Assembly: GCA_009694305.1 (NCBI GenBank)
Contig: SHVL01000015.1
Span: forward strand, 1-49,973
DNA length: 49,973 bases
Direction: 5' to 3'
Source: Thermoleophilia bacterium
Lineage (GTDB): Bacteria; Actinomycetota; Thermoleophilia; Gaiellales; Gaiellaceae
The position numbers and the translations under genes are program-made. The notes below the pieces were generated by a model. The model ran no database searches, was not told the DNA's origin, and worked only from the letters and a program-made list of their open reading frames with translations. Shown one piece after another: positions 29,604 through 37,703 of the stretch (its first letter is position 1; each line of letters starts with the position of its first letter).

Positions 29604-29973
29604 GCTCGGCCACGCCGTGGCGGCGGCGAAGCGCTCGACCTGCCTCGACCTGTCTCGACCTGTCTCGACCTGTCTTCCGGGCCTGGCGTTTCTCCGGGAT
29701 TCGCAGACCCCGGTAGCGTGCGCGCTGAGTGCGGCTGCAGCACGACGGCCTCCGCACGAGCGCGAATCACCCCGAGACCCTGTGCCGCCCGACCCTGCTG
29801 GGCGGCACGCTGCTTCGTTCCCGGTGGCACTGCTCCCGATCGCTCCGGTGGGCTCCGCGCGTCCTCGAGTCGTACGCGCGCATCACGCCCCGGTGGCCGA
29901 CCTCTCTTCGGGAACGCGCGCCAGTTGTCCAGACAGGCGACATGTCGTCCGGCCCCTCCCGTAGTATTCTTCT
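29604..29973 (+). other. clpC-radA intergenic region
   Basis: These 370 bases contain no gene I can support on either strand. They begin with a block of short tandem repeats (29634-29673), followed by ordinary GC-rich sequence and the radA promoter at the end (TAGTAT, 29962-29967). Confidence 0.7.
29634..29673 (+). repeat. Four tandem copies of a 10-bp unit
   Basis: CTCGACCTG[C/T] is repeated four times without gaps, starting 31 bases after the clpC stop. The unit length is not a multiple of three and the block is noncoding. Confidence 0.9.
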
Positions 29974-31410
29974 ATGGCAAAGGTCATCGTTCAGCATGTC
30001 TGCTCCGAGTGCGGCACCGCCACGGGCCGTTGGCTCGGTAAGTGTCCCGGCTGCGGTGTCTTCGGATCGCTCGTCGAGGAGCTGACGAGTCAGGCGCCGC
30101 CGGGTAAGAGCCGTGGCGCCGCCGCCCGCACACCCGAGCGTCTGGCCGACGTTCGTGCCGAGGAGGCCGCGAGGATCGGGACGGGCGTCCCCGAGTTCGA
30201 CCGCGTCCTCGGAGGGGGTCTCGTGCCCGCGTCGCTCGTCCTCGTGGGAGGCGAGCCGGGTGTCGGGAAGTCCACGCTGTTGCTTGCCGCACTCGGCAAC
30301 ATTGCGCGGGGCGGCAGGCGCTCTCTCCTCGTCACAGGGGAGGAATCGGTTGCGCAGGTCAAGCTCAGGTCCGACCGGCTCGGTGGGTCGGATCAGGTCG
30401 AGATCCTCGCCGAGACGGAGCTCGAGTCGGTGTGTGCCACGCTCGAGCGGGAACGTCCCGACGTGTGCGTGATCGACTCGATACAGACGCTCTATTCCGC
30501 CGATCTCGGATCGTCGCCCGGGTCGGTAGGGCAGGTGCGCGAGGCTGCCGGACGGCTTCTCCGGGTTGCGAAGGAACAGGGGGTCGCCACGATTCTCGTC
30601 GGCCACGTGACAAAGGACGGGTCGGTGGCAGGGCCGCGTGTCCTCGAGCATCTCGTTGACTGTGTCCTCCAGTTCGAAGGCGACCGCTATCACGCCCACA
30701 GGATTCTGCGGGCGGTGAAGAACCGGTTCGGCTCGACCAACGAGCTCGGCGTCTTCGAGATGACGAGCGGTGGGCTCGTCGGTGTCCCAAACCCCTCCGA
30801 GCTGTTCGGACGCACGCACTCCGGCGAGGTCGGCGCCGCGGTAGCCTGCGCGCTCGAAGGAACGAGGCCAATCCTGCTCGAGATCCAGTCGCTCGTCTCG
30901 CGCAGCGACCTGGCGATGCCGCGCAGGGTGGCAACCGGCGTCGACCCCAGGCGTCTCGCGATGATCGTTGCCGTGCTCTCACGTCACGCGGGCATTGCTC
31001 TCGGGTCTGCAGATGTCTTCGTGAACGTCGCGGGCGGGGTGCGGATCGACGAGCCCGGTGCCGATCTTGCGGTGGCGCTCGCGATTGCTTCCGCCGCCCG
31101 GGGTGTGCCGGTGCGCGACAGTGTCGCCGTGTTTGGTGAGATAGGGCTTACCGGTCGCCTGAGGCCGGCCGCCCAGGCCGAGCGTCGTCTGGAGGAGTGC
31201 GCGAAGCTCGGCGTCGCCACGGTGATCGCCCCCGACGGAACCACGAGTCGTGGCGGCCCGAGGATCACCCGTGCCGAGACCCTCCGTCAGGCGATCGCCG
31301 CCGGACTCGACGGCTCGGCAACCTCTGACAGTTCGGGGTCGTTCGACAGTTCGGGGTCGTTCGACAGTTCGGGGTCGTTCGACAGTTCGGCGGCGCCTGA
31401 CGAAGGCTGA
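29974..31410 (+). CDS. radA: DNA repair protein RadA
   Basis: RadA (Sms) is a RecA-related branch-migration ATPase in recombination repair. The 478-aa product has an N-terminal zinc finger with C10, C13, C24 and C27, Walker A GEPGVGKS at 93-100, the KNRFG motif at 249-253, and a C-terminal Lon-protease-like domain with the ALGSADVFVNVAGGVR and GEIGLTGRLRP segments. The last 30 residues, after the normal end of the family, consist of DSSGSF repeats. ATG 29974 is six bases from TAGTAT, so the transcript is probably leaderless. radA follows clpC as in Bacillus, but disA is not downstream. Confidence 0.95.
   Translation: MAKVIVQHVCSECGTATGRWLGKCPGCGVFGSLVEELTSQAPPGKSRGAAARTPERLADVRAEEAARIGTGVPEFDRVLGGGLVPASLVLVGGEPGVGKSTLLLAALGNIARGGRRSLLVTGEESVAQVKLRSDRLGGSDQVEILAETELESVCATLERERPDVCVIDSIQTLYSADLGSSPGSVGQVREAAGRLLRVAKEQGVATILVGHVTKDGSVAGPRVLEHLVDCVLQFEGDRYHAHRILRAVKNRFGSTNELGVFEMTSGGLVGVPNPSELFGRTHSGEVGAAVACALEGTRPILLEIQSLVSRSDLAMPRRVATGVDPRRLAMIVAVLSRHAGIALGSADVFVNVAGGVRIDEPGADLAVALAIASAARGVPVRDSVAVFGEIGLTGRLRPAAQAERRLEECAKLGVATVIAPDGTTSRGGPRITRAETLRQAIAAGLDGSATSDSSGSFDSSGSFDSSGSFDSSAAPDEG
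31327..31390 (+). repeat. 18-bp tandem repeat in the 3' end of radA
   Basis: Three exact 18-base units (31327-31344, 31345-31362, 31363-31380), plus the first 10 bases of a fourth, encode DSSGSF in frame at the C-terminus of RadA. Confidence 0.95.
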
Positions 31411-31583
31411 TCGCCTCCGGCTGCTTCCTGGCTGTCCCCGTGGTCGCCTCCGGCTGCTTCCTGGTTGTCCCCGTGGTCGCGTCGGGCTGGCCGCCTGCCT
31501 TCTGGGGTCTCCTCTGACGGCGCCTGACGGGGGAAGGCCCGATGATCGGCCGGGAACGGCCCTGATCGGCGTCTAGTGGCCCT

Positions 31584-31599
31584 GAGAGCCCCTGCTCTC
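31584..31599 (+). terminator. Hairpin downstream of radA
   Basis: GAGAGC and GCTCTC form a perfect six-base stem around the loop CCCT, about 175 bases after the radA stop. There is no T-tract, so termination is only possible, not shown. Confidence 0.35.
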
Positions 31600-31703
31600 G
31601 GCCTCCGGCGTCCCTGGCAAACCTCTGCCTGGCCTCTGGCGGGTCTTTCATGGCCCCGAAACAACGCCTGACGGCCTCGACAACCCGTGGCTGGGTCTCT
31701 CAC

Positions 31704-31771
31704 GCCCCCAGATACTCCTGGTGGCCCTGAGCCACCTATCTGGTGCCCCCAGATACTCCTGGTGGCCCTGA
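31704..31771 (+). repeat. 27-bp direct repeat, 41-bp period
   Basis: An exact 27-base unit occurs at 31704-31730 and 31745-31771, separated by 14 bases. It lies in the noncoding radA-carD gap. Confidence 0.9.
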
Positions 31772-31981
31772 AGCGCCTCTGACGGCCTCTACGACGTGCT
31801 TTCTCCCGGCGGCATCATCTCGGGCCTCGGAAAGCAGAGAAACGGCATTCTGTACACACCGAAGACGTGTCCGCATCCGTCCTCTGTCGCGCAGGATTCT
31901 CAGCTAGAATGACGTTCCCTGGTTGGTAGCCTCTTGGCGCCGGCGGTTTCGTGAAAATGGGTGGATAACGGGAGGTTCTGC

Positions 31982-32518
31982 GTGTTTGACGTCGGCGACA
32001 ATGTGGTGTACCCCCACCATGGAGCAGGTACGGTCGTGAGCAAGGACACGCGTGTTGTTCTCGGACAGGACCGCGAATACCTCACCATCAAGATCCTGCA
32101 CAACGACATGACCGTCAACGTGCCCACCGAGAACGCCGAGAGGGTCGGCCTTCGCTGGGTGATCGGACTCGAAGCGGTGGAGGTCGTCGTCAAGGCGCTC
32201 TCCGGCGACTCGACCGAGATGCCGAAGAACTGGAATCGCCGCTTCAAGCACAACCGTGACAAGATGAAGACGGGCGACATCCTCGAACTTGCCGAGGTGG
32301 TCAGAAACCTCGCGCTTCGCGATCACGAGAAGGGCCTCTCCACGGGCGAGAAGCAGATGTACGTCAAGGCGAAGAAGATCCTCGCCTCGGAGTTCATGTA
32401 CGCGAAGGACATGAGCGAGGACGATGCTGCCGTGTGGCTCGACGAGGTGCTTGCCAACCCTCCGGGCGGCGCCAAGAAGGTCAAGCCCAGAGCCAAGGTC
32501 GCTGCCGCAAGCGCGTGA
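31982..32518 (+). CDS. carD: CarD family transcription regulator
   Basis: CarD binds the RNA polymerase beta subunit and stabilises open promoter complexes; it is essential in mycobacteria. The 178-aa product begins MFDVGDNVVYPHHGAGTVV, the RNAP-interacting Tudor-like domain, and continues into a helical C-terminal domain with GDILELAEVVRNLALR, GLSTGEKQMYVKAKKILASE and a basic, alanine-rich tail. GTG 31982 has GGAGG six bases before it. An ATG at 31961 would lie upstream of that site. carD-ispD-ispF order matches Mycobacterium. Confidence 0.94.
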   Translation: MFDVGDNVVYPHHGAGTVVSKDTRVVLGQDREYLTIKILHNDMTVNVPTENAERVGLRWVIGLEAVEVVVKALSGDSTEMPKNWNRRFKHNRDKMKTGDILELAEVVRNLALRDHEKGLSTGEKQMYVKAKKILASEFMYAKDMSEDDAAVWLDEVLANPPGGAKKVKPRAKVAAASA

Positions 32519-32569
32519 GGCAGTGTCGCTGTGGTCGCATGAGGGGAGGGCTGCGCCCTGGCAGGTGAT

Positions 32570-33265
32570 GTGAACGGCAGCACGACGTGGGCGATTCTCG
32601 TCGCCGCTGGTTCCGGCGAGCGACTCGGTGCCGACCGGCCCAAGGCGTTCATTGCGCTCGGTGAGCGTGTTCTTCTGGCCGAGAGCCTGGAACGTCTCGA
32701 CGCGAGCGCCTGGATCGATGCCGTCGTGGTCGCCGTCCCTCCCGCGTGGGAGGAGGCCGCGATCGTGCTCGCGGAGGAACTCGTTGCCTCGAAGGTCGCA
32801 GCAGTCGTGCCGGGCGGTGTGACGCGTGCCGCATCGGTTCGTGCCGCGCTCGTCGAGATCCCCGACGATGCGCTCGTCGTGATCGTCCACGACGCTGCGC
32901 GCCCTCTCATCGACGACGCTATGATCGAGCGTGTCCTCGGGCCTCTCGCCGAGGGCTACGACGGTGTCGTGCCGGGGCTCCCTCTCGCCGACACGGTCAA
33001 GCGGGTCGAGCGTGGTCTCGTCGTCGAGACGCTCGACCGGTCAGCTCTCGTCGCCGTGCAGACGCCGCAGGCCTTCACCGCGACCGCCCTGCGCTCGGCG
33101 TACGCCGGCCCCGATCCCGCGGGTGCGACCGACTGTGCCTCTTTCGTGGAGGCACGGGGAGGACGGATACGTGTGGTGGCGGGGGATACGAGACTGCTCA
33201 AGATCACGACGGGAGCCGATCTGGCGCTCGTCGAGTCGTGGCTCGGAGAGCCTCCACCTGGATGA
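32570..33265 (+). CDS. ispD: 2-C-methyl-D-erythritol 4-phosphate cytidylyltransferase
   Basis: IspD makes CDP-methylerythritol in the MEP pathway of isoprenoid precursors. The 231-aa product has the nucleotide-binding loop ILVAAGSGERLGADRPKAF, VVPGGVTRAASV, VIVHDAARPLI with the conserved DAARP, and AVQTPQAFTATALRSAY. GTG start; 51 bases after carD. IspF, the enzyme two steps later, is the next gene after 262 bases; that gap shows nothing I recognise beyond the ispF promoter. Confidence 0.93.
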   Translation: MNGSTTWAILVAAGSGERLGADRPKAFIALGERVLLAESLERLDASAWIDAVVVAVPPAWEEAAIVLAEELVASKVAAVVPGGVTRAASVRAALVEIPDDALVVIVHDAARPLIDDAMIERVLGPLAEGYDGVVPGLPLADTVKRVERGLVVETLDRSALVAVQTPQAFTATALRSAYAGPDPAGATDCASFVEARGGRIRVVAGDTRLLKITTGADLALVESWLGEPPPG

Positions 33266-33527
33266 AGCGTGAGCCGCCGGAACGTGCCGGATGGCGCTCG
33301 GAATGACAATCGAGTGGGCCGGACAGCACGCAGCGCCCCTTCCCCGTCCCGGCATCGAGAGGCCGGCGGAGCCGGCTCGGGTGCGAACCCCTGTGTTCCC
33401 GGCGGCAGCCGCTGGCCTCGTCACCGTCCACGCTCGCCGTGGCCCGTGCTGGCCTCGGGTGGACGTCACCGTAGGCGACCGCCATCGATGATCTCGCGTT
33501 GCTCCCCGAAACGCTAGCCTCGCTTCT

Positions 33528-34019
33528 ATGAGTGGCCTCCGGATCGGGATCGGGATCGATGCGCACGCGTTCGAGGACGGCGTACCGCTCGTTCTTGCCG
33601 GCGTCTCGATCGACCACCCCCGTGGCCTCGCAGGGCATTCCGACGGCGATGTGATCGCCCATGCGCTGACAGACGCGCTGCTCGGCGCAGCGGGCCTCGC
33701 CGATATCGGGGCGCTCTTTCCGTCGAGCGACGAGCGCTATCGCGGAGCCGATTCGCTCGAGTTGCTGGCCGAGGCCTATCGGCAGGTGCGGGAGACCGGC
33801 TTTGGGCTCGTCAACGCTGACTGCGTCTTGATCGGCCAGGAGCCGCGGATCGCGTCGCACCGACAGGCGATGGGCGAGCATCTTGCTCGGGCGCTCGGAG
33901 TCGACTCCGAGCGCGTGGGTGTGCGGGCGACGACGATGGACTTCCTCGGCTTTACAGGTCGTGGCGAGGGACTCGCAGCACAGGCCGTAGCTCTGCTCGA
34001 GCGCGTTGAGTCTCGCTAG
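33528..34019 (+). CDS. ispF: 2-C-methyl-D-erythritol 2,4-cyclodiphosphate synthase
   Basis: IspF cyclises CDP-methylerythritol 2-phosphate in the MEP pathway. The 163-aa product has the metal-binding D-x-H near the start (GIDAHAF), LAGVSIDHPRGLAGHSDGD with the second histidine, HALTDALLGAAGLADIGALF, VNADCVLIGQEPRI, and the ATTMDFLGFTGRGEG ending. ATG 33528 is seven bases after TAGCCT (33515-33520), so the transcript is probably leaderless even though ispD lies upstream on the same strand. Confidence 0.94.
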   Translation: MSGLRIGIGIDAHAFEDGVPLVLAGVSIDHPRGLAGHSDGDVIAHALTDALLGAAGLADIGALFPSSDERYRGADSLELLAEAYRQVRETGFGLVNADCVLIGQEPRIASHRQAMGEHLARALGVDSERVGVRATTMDFLGFTGRGEGLAAQAVALLERVESR

Positions 34020-34099
34020 CCTTCTCTGCACCCGCGAGGAGCGCCGCGGCTTTCGTTGCCGCAGGCCCTCGCCCGAATGGCAAGCTATTGCCCTGGTAG

Positions 34100-36139
34100 C
34101 TAGCGGTAGTAAGCGGTGCCGGCGATCGTGATCGCGCCATTCTGGCCGCTGGTCGTGTCGGTCATCAGAAAGCTCAGACCGGTGGCTCTGATGCCGCGGA
34201 AGTCGCCGGTGCCGCCGATAACCCTGAGCGTGCCGGTCAGCGTGATGACGGAGGTTGCGCTGTCGATCGTGAATGTGATGCCGACTTTGCCCTTGATCAA
34301 CCCGGATCCGCAGCTGATCGTGAGCGTCCCTACGCCGGTTTTCTTGGCCGGATCCAGAACCCAGTCGATCACGATCTTGCCCGATCCGACGGGTGCTCCG
34401 GTGATGGATCCGGTGTCGGTGAACCGGAATGTCTTGCTGTTTTTGGTCTGCTTGGTGGCTGCCGTCAGCGAGATCGACTGCTTCGTGCCGCGGGACGGCC
34501 CGAGACGCGTCTTCTCGACACGAGCGAGCTTGGCCCTCAGCCGCCTGTACTCTCGCTGCTCGAGCGGCGTGCGACGATGGCGAGGGGCTGCCAGGTTCCG
34601 GAACTCATTCGGGTCGCGTTTGAGGTCGTACATCTCCCACTCCGCCTTCTCGATCCCCCGAGGGTCGCTGTAGCAAGCGATCTTCCAGCGCTCTTCACGG
34701 ATCCCGACGATGTGGTTTGGCTCCGGAACATACGGCCCCTGTGACTGGCCGCACTGCCAGTCGTCATAGGTGAACATCACATAATCCTGCGCAGCACGGG
34801 CCGCGGGATTGACGATCAGCTTCGAGTAGTCAACGCCCTGCCAACGGGACATCGCCGATGTCGGGGCGCCAAAGAGGTTTGCGATCGTCGGCAGGAAATC
34901 GACATGGGAGACGAGTGCCTGGCTCGTTCGCGCCTTCGGAAAGAGCTTCGGGTTCGAGTAGATCAGCGGGACCCGGATGGTTTCCTCGTAGAAGTTGAAG
35001 TTCTTCTGGCGTGAGGTGCCATGGGCCGTACCCATTTCGCCGTGGTCGGAGGTGCGGATAACCACGGTGTCGTCGAGAAGGCCCGTGGCCTCGAGGAGGT
35101 CGAGGACCTGTCCGAGATACGCATCGGCCTTCTTCAGCAGGTTGCCGTAGAAGTTGATGTACTCGCGTTTCTGGGCATCCGTCTTGAGCTTGCCCAGGCC
35201 GGCGTTGGAGATCACGTTGAACGCGGCCTGTGCCCGCGGCTTTGTCGTCAGGCGTTCGTTGACCGTCGCCGGCAGGCCGATAGTGCCCGCGAGGTCGCTG
35301 TCGGGATAGCCGGTCACCTCGTTCATTGTGGGATAGAAGAGGATGTCGTGAGGGTTGACCAGTGATATGACCATGAAGAACGGTTGCTGGGTCGCGGCGA
35401 CAGAGCCGAGGTATGCGAGCGCCCCTTCTTTCCCGGCCGTGACATCGCCGCTGTCGTCCATGAAGCGCTCGTCATTTGCCCCCCCGGTGTACGGGACAGC
35501 AGGGTTCGCGAAGGTGTTGCCTCCACCCTGGTCAGGATTCTGATTCGCACCGGCGTCCTTGGGGTTCCAGCGCTCGAATCCGTACTGGCCGACGTCGTTT
35601 GGTACGAACGTTTCGACGACGTTGCCTGTGGCCGGGTCAGTCACCATCTGGCCTTTGGTCAGATGCCACTTGCCCTTCCAGATCACCGTGTATCCGGCCG
35701 CCGACATCACCGAGGCGATATTCGCGATCTCGGTCGAGAGCGGAATCTGCGGATACGACGTGTCGGGCATGAGGCCCTCGAGGGTGTGGCGCACCTGATG
35801 CTGGGCGGGCATGAGGCCCGTGAGGAGCGTCGCGCGGGCCGGGGAGCACATGCAGGCGTTGGTGCATGCGTTCTCGAAGACGAGGCCGTTGTCGAGCAGC
35901 CTCCGGGTATTTTTGAGGTTTTTCGCGGCCCAGCCGCGGGGGAAATGCTGGATCGTGCGTTCCTGGTCGGTGATGAACATCACCACGTTCTTGCCTTTGA
36001 AGCCGGCGGCGGTTGCCTCGGCATCGGTGCCTCCGGCGGCAAGTGCACCCCGGGTGTCCGGGCCGAGCATCAGGGCGGCCGTCGATGCGGCTGCACCCTT
36101 GAGCAGCCGACTACGTGTCAGATCCCCGGTGGTTCGCAT
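34100..36139 (-). CDS. Exported sulfatase with C-terminal beta-barrel domain
   Basis: The 679-aa product has an N-terminal signal (TRSRLLKGAAASTAALML) close to, but not matching, a Tat motif. The sulfatase domain has the metal site VMFITDQ (D58), the formylglycine motif C98-S-P-A-R, KGKWHLTKG, and RTSDHGEMGTAHG, so it should be a type I sulfatase activated by a formylglycine-generating enzyme; none is visible nearby. Residues 556-679 form a separate beta-rich domain with IGGTGDFRGIRATG, resembling the allene-oxide-cyclase-like barrel found in some actinobacterial secreted proteins. Substrate unknown. It is convergent with ispF; the 80 bases between have no gene. Confidence 0.88.
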   Translation of the reverse strand: MRTTGDLTRSRLLKGAAASTAALMLGPDTRGALAAGGTDAEATAAGFKGKNVVMFITDQERTIQHFPRGWAAKNLKNTRRLLDNGLVFENACTNACMCSPARATLLTGLMPAQHQVRHTLEGLMPDTSYPQIPLSTEIANIASVMSAAGYTVIWKGKWHLTKGQMVTDPATGNVVETFVPNDVGQYGFERWNPKDAGANQNPDQGGGNTFANPAVPYTGGANDERFMDDSGDVTAGKEGALAYLGSVAATQQPFFMVISLVNPHDILFYPTMNEVTGYPDSDLAGTIGLPATVNERLTTKPRAQAAFNVISNAGLGKLKTDAQKREYINFYGNLLKKADAYLGQVLDLLEATGLLDDTVVIRTSDHGEMGTAHGTSRQKNFNFYEETIRVPLIYSNPKLFPKARTSQALVSHVDFLPTIANLFGAPTSAMSRWQGVDYSKLIVNPAARAAQDYVMFTYDDWQCGQSQGPYVPEPNHIVGIREERWKIACYSDPRGIEKAEWEMYDLKRDPNEFRNLAAPRHRRTPLEQREYRRLRAKLARVEKTRLGPSRGTKQSISLTAATKQTKNSKTFRFTDTGSITGAPVGSGKIVIDWVLDPAKKTGVGTLTISCGSGLIKGKVGITFTIDSATSVITLTGTLRVIGGTGDFRGIRATGLSFLMTDTTSGQNGAITIAGTAYYR

Positions 36140-36148
36140 CGTGCCATT

Positions 36149-36322
36149 CTAGCCCCTGAGAGGCGGAGGCCGGACTGCCGGGACTGCCGGGGCGCTACGA
36201 GGCAGCGTGAAGCTCACCCGCGCGCCGCCGCCGGGGCGATTCTCCGCCCAGATTCGACCACCCTGGGCCTCGACGAGTCCGCGAGAGATCGCGAGCCCGA
36301 GGCCGGCACCGGCCTCGGATTC
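36149..36322 (-). pseudogene. C-terminal relic of a sensor histidine kinase
   Basis: The minus-strand frame ending with TAG at 36149 encodes [19 protein letters not shown], followed by [21 protein letters not shown] and a short tail. This is the G2 box and final strand of a HATPase_c domain. All upstream parts of a kinase (dimerisation helix, H box, N and G1 boxes) are absent because mutY ends at the point where the kinase match begins. No response regulator is nearby. Confidence 0.75.
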
Positions 36323-37040
36323 AGGGGAGGGCGACCGTGCCGTTCGGGAGGACGATGACGAGGCCGTCTGTCACCAGAGCCTCGACCGCCTCCCGGTCGA
36401 GGCTCTCGCCGGGTGTGTCGGCGACCGAGACGAGCCGCAGGGTGGCTGCCCGCCGCTGGCGGAACGATCCCTCGAAGCGGCTCTGCTTGCGGGCCGCCGT
36501 GTCGCGCGTCCCCTTCGACGGACAGGCGGCCGCGAGCGGGCAGACGTCGCACCGCGGGATCCGGGCGAGACACACGGTGGCACCGAGATCCATCAGCGCC
36601 TGCGCTGCAGCGCCCGTGAAGCCGTGGCCCGTGCGGCGCTCTATGCGATCGACGTTGACGTCGTGCGGGAGGATGTCTACGTCGCCGAACGCGAAGTTGC
36701 GGAGAGCTGCTGCGGTGTACGGTCCGACACCGGGGAGCGCGGTCAGGGTATCCGGCCAGCCGTCCTGCGCAACCGCTTGCGCTGCGTGGTGAAGTGCAAG
36801 TGCGCGGCGGTTGTAGCCAAGACCTTGCCAGGCGCGAATCACGTCTGCCGCGGTCGCGTTCGCGAGTGCCTCCACGGTCGGCCAGCGCTGGAGCCAGGCG
36901 AGATACCGAGGAACCACCCGGTCGACCTGCGTCTGCTGCAGCATCACCTCGCTGACGAGGATTGCATACGGGTCGTGCGTGTGTCGCCACGGGAGATCTC
37001 GTTTCGCCCGCCCGTACCACGCGATGAGCTCCGCCTCCAC
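36321..37040 (-). CDS. mutY: A/G-specific adenine glycosylase (MutY-type)
   Basis: MutY removes adenine mispaired with 8-oxoguanine. The 239-aa product has the HhH-GPD domain: [10 protein letters not shown] with catalytic E31, the helix-hairpin-helix [12 protein letters not shown], the conserved aspartate in PHDVNVDR (D127), and the 4Fe-4S cysteines C157-x6-C164-x2-C167-x5-C173. The C-terminal Nudix-like 8-oxoG recognition domain of the E. coli protein is missing, as in many short actinobacterial forms. Its stop touches the histidine-kinase relic. Confidence 0.88.
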   Translation of the reverse strand: MEAELIAWYGRAKRDLPWRHTHDPYAILVSEVMLQQTQVDRVVPRYLAWLQRWPTVEALANATAADVIRAWQGLGYNRRALALHHAAQAVAQDGWPDTLTALPGVGPYTAAALRNFAFGDVDILPHDVNVDRIERRTGHGFTGAAAQALMDLGATVCLARIPRCDVCPLAAACPSKGTRDTAARKQSRFEGSFRQRRAATLRLVSVADTPGESLDREAVEALVTDGLVIVLPNGTVALP

Positions 37041-37132
37041 AGGCCCGAGTGTACGGCGCGAGCACGGCCCGGAGCAGCGTTCGTGTCGGCCCTGTGTAAT
37101 GACAAGAAAACCTTCGGTACAAAGCTGCGACC

Positions 37133-37195
37133 GTGCTCGACGTCGCTGTGATCGACAGTCCAGCCGCCGCCGAGGCGTCCCTCGATCCGATGCGG
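37133..37195 (+). pseudogene. N-terminal relic of an ArsR-type regulator
   Basis: GTG 37133 starts MLDVAVIDSPAAAEASLDP and M-R, which closely follows the beginning of a common actinobacterial winged-helix ArsR group. After SLDPMR the match stops: the expected helix-turn-helix is absent, and the frame continues into unrelated sequence. A short hairpin follows. I infer a truncated remnant. Confidence 0.45.
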
Positions 37196-37212
37196 GTCGA
37201 CGAACAGGCGCA

Positions 37213-37232
37213 CAGGCCCGGTTCTGGGCCTG
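37213..37232. terminator. Hairpin between the ArsR relic and the secreted-repeat gene
   Basis: CAGGCCC and GGGCCTG pair over a six-base loop. It lies downstream of the minus-strand gene ending at 37272 and could terminate it; no T-tract is seen. Confidence 0.35.
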
Positions 37233-37271
37233 GTTGGACGGCGTCTACGCGTAGCGAGCGCTACGTTGGAA

Positions 37272-37703
37272 TTACTTGGGGTGGACGGCGAACCAGCCGT
37301 CCACGTTGTCACATAAGACAACTCCCTTGGAGTCGTTGTGGTAGGTGTAGGCAGGCAGCCCGTTCACTGTGAGCTGGCGCTTCGAGCCTCGCTTGATCGT
37401 GCCGAAGGTCGCCATCACACCCTTGACGTGCTTCTGCACTTTGCCGCTGACGTAGACAGGCGGCCAGGCGACGGTGCACTGGCCCGTGCACTTGATCTTG
37501 CCGCCGGCCTTCTTCTCGACGCTCCAGTAGTAGATTCCGAACTTGCCAGGGGTTGCGATCACCTTGCCGATGTTGTTGGTCTTGATCTCGATCGCAGGTT
37601 TCGAACCCGGGACGGTCTCAGGCCCTGTCAACGACTGGGCTGCGGCGATCGTCGGGACGAGAGCGATCGCGGCCAATGCGAAGAGGAACGCAGCGCTCTT
37701 CAT
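37272..37703 (-). CDS. Secreted protein with Lipoprotein_15 repeats
   Basis: The 143-aa product has a signal peptide (AFLFALAAIALVPTIAAA) and two copies of the Lipoprotein_15 (PF03640) repeat: one with IYYWSVEKKAGGKIKCTGQC and TVAWPPVY, the other with LPAYTYHNDSKG and NVDGWFAVHP. Cysteines in the CTGQC and LCDN segments may form disulfides; there is no lipobox, so it should be released rather than lipidated. ATG 37703 has AAGGAG ten bases before it. The role of the family is unknown. Confidence 0.82.
   Translation of the reverse strand: MKSAAFLFALAAIALVPTIAAAQSLTGPETVPGSKPAIEIKTNNIGKVIATPGKFGIYYWSVEKKAGGKIKCTGQCTVAWPPVYVSGKVQKHVKGVMATFGTIKRGSKRQLTVNGLPAYTYHNDSKGVVLCDNVDGWFAVHPK

Larger units (their letters stand above)
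31411..31981 (+). other. radA-carD intergenic region, mosaic of short repeats
   Basis: 571 bases without a supported gene. A 33-base unit beginning GTCGCCTCCGGCTGCTTC occurs almost twice directly after radA (about 31411-31442 and 31443-31475), with a third partial copy. A 27-base unit beginning GCCCCCAGATACTCC occurs at 31704-31730 and 31745-31771. The words GGCCCTGA and CTGACGGC recur throughout. Reading frames across it are short and low in complexity. The end holds a TAGAAT -10 box (31905-31910) for carD. In Bacillus, disA and yacL occupy this position. Confidence 0.75.

Noticed and set aside
29634-29673. Regulator binding sites for clpC
   Set aside because: The tandem 10-mers are downstream of the gene and not palindromic.
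31265-31703. Minus-strand frames across the radA end and the repeat gap
   Set aside because: They consist of translated tandem repeats, with no start site or family match.
33266-33527. Possible small gene between ispD and ispF
   Set aside because: The frames there are low in complexity with no ribosome-binding site; only the ispF promoter is convincing.
37140-37260. Histidine-kinase N box on the minus strand upstream of mutY
   Set aside because: VDPHRIEGRL looks slightly like an N box, but the plus strand gives a better match to an ArsR start, and mutY would have to interrupt a kinase.
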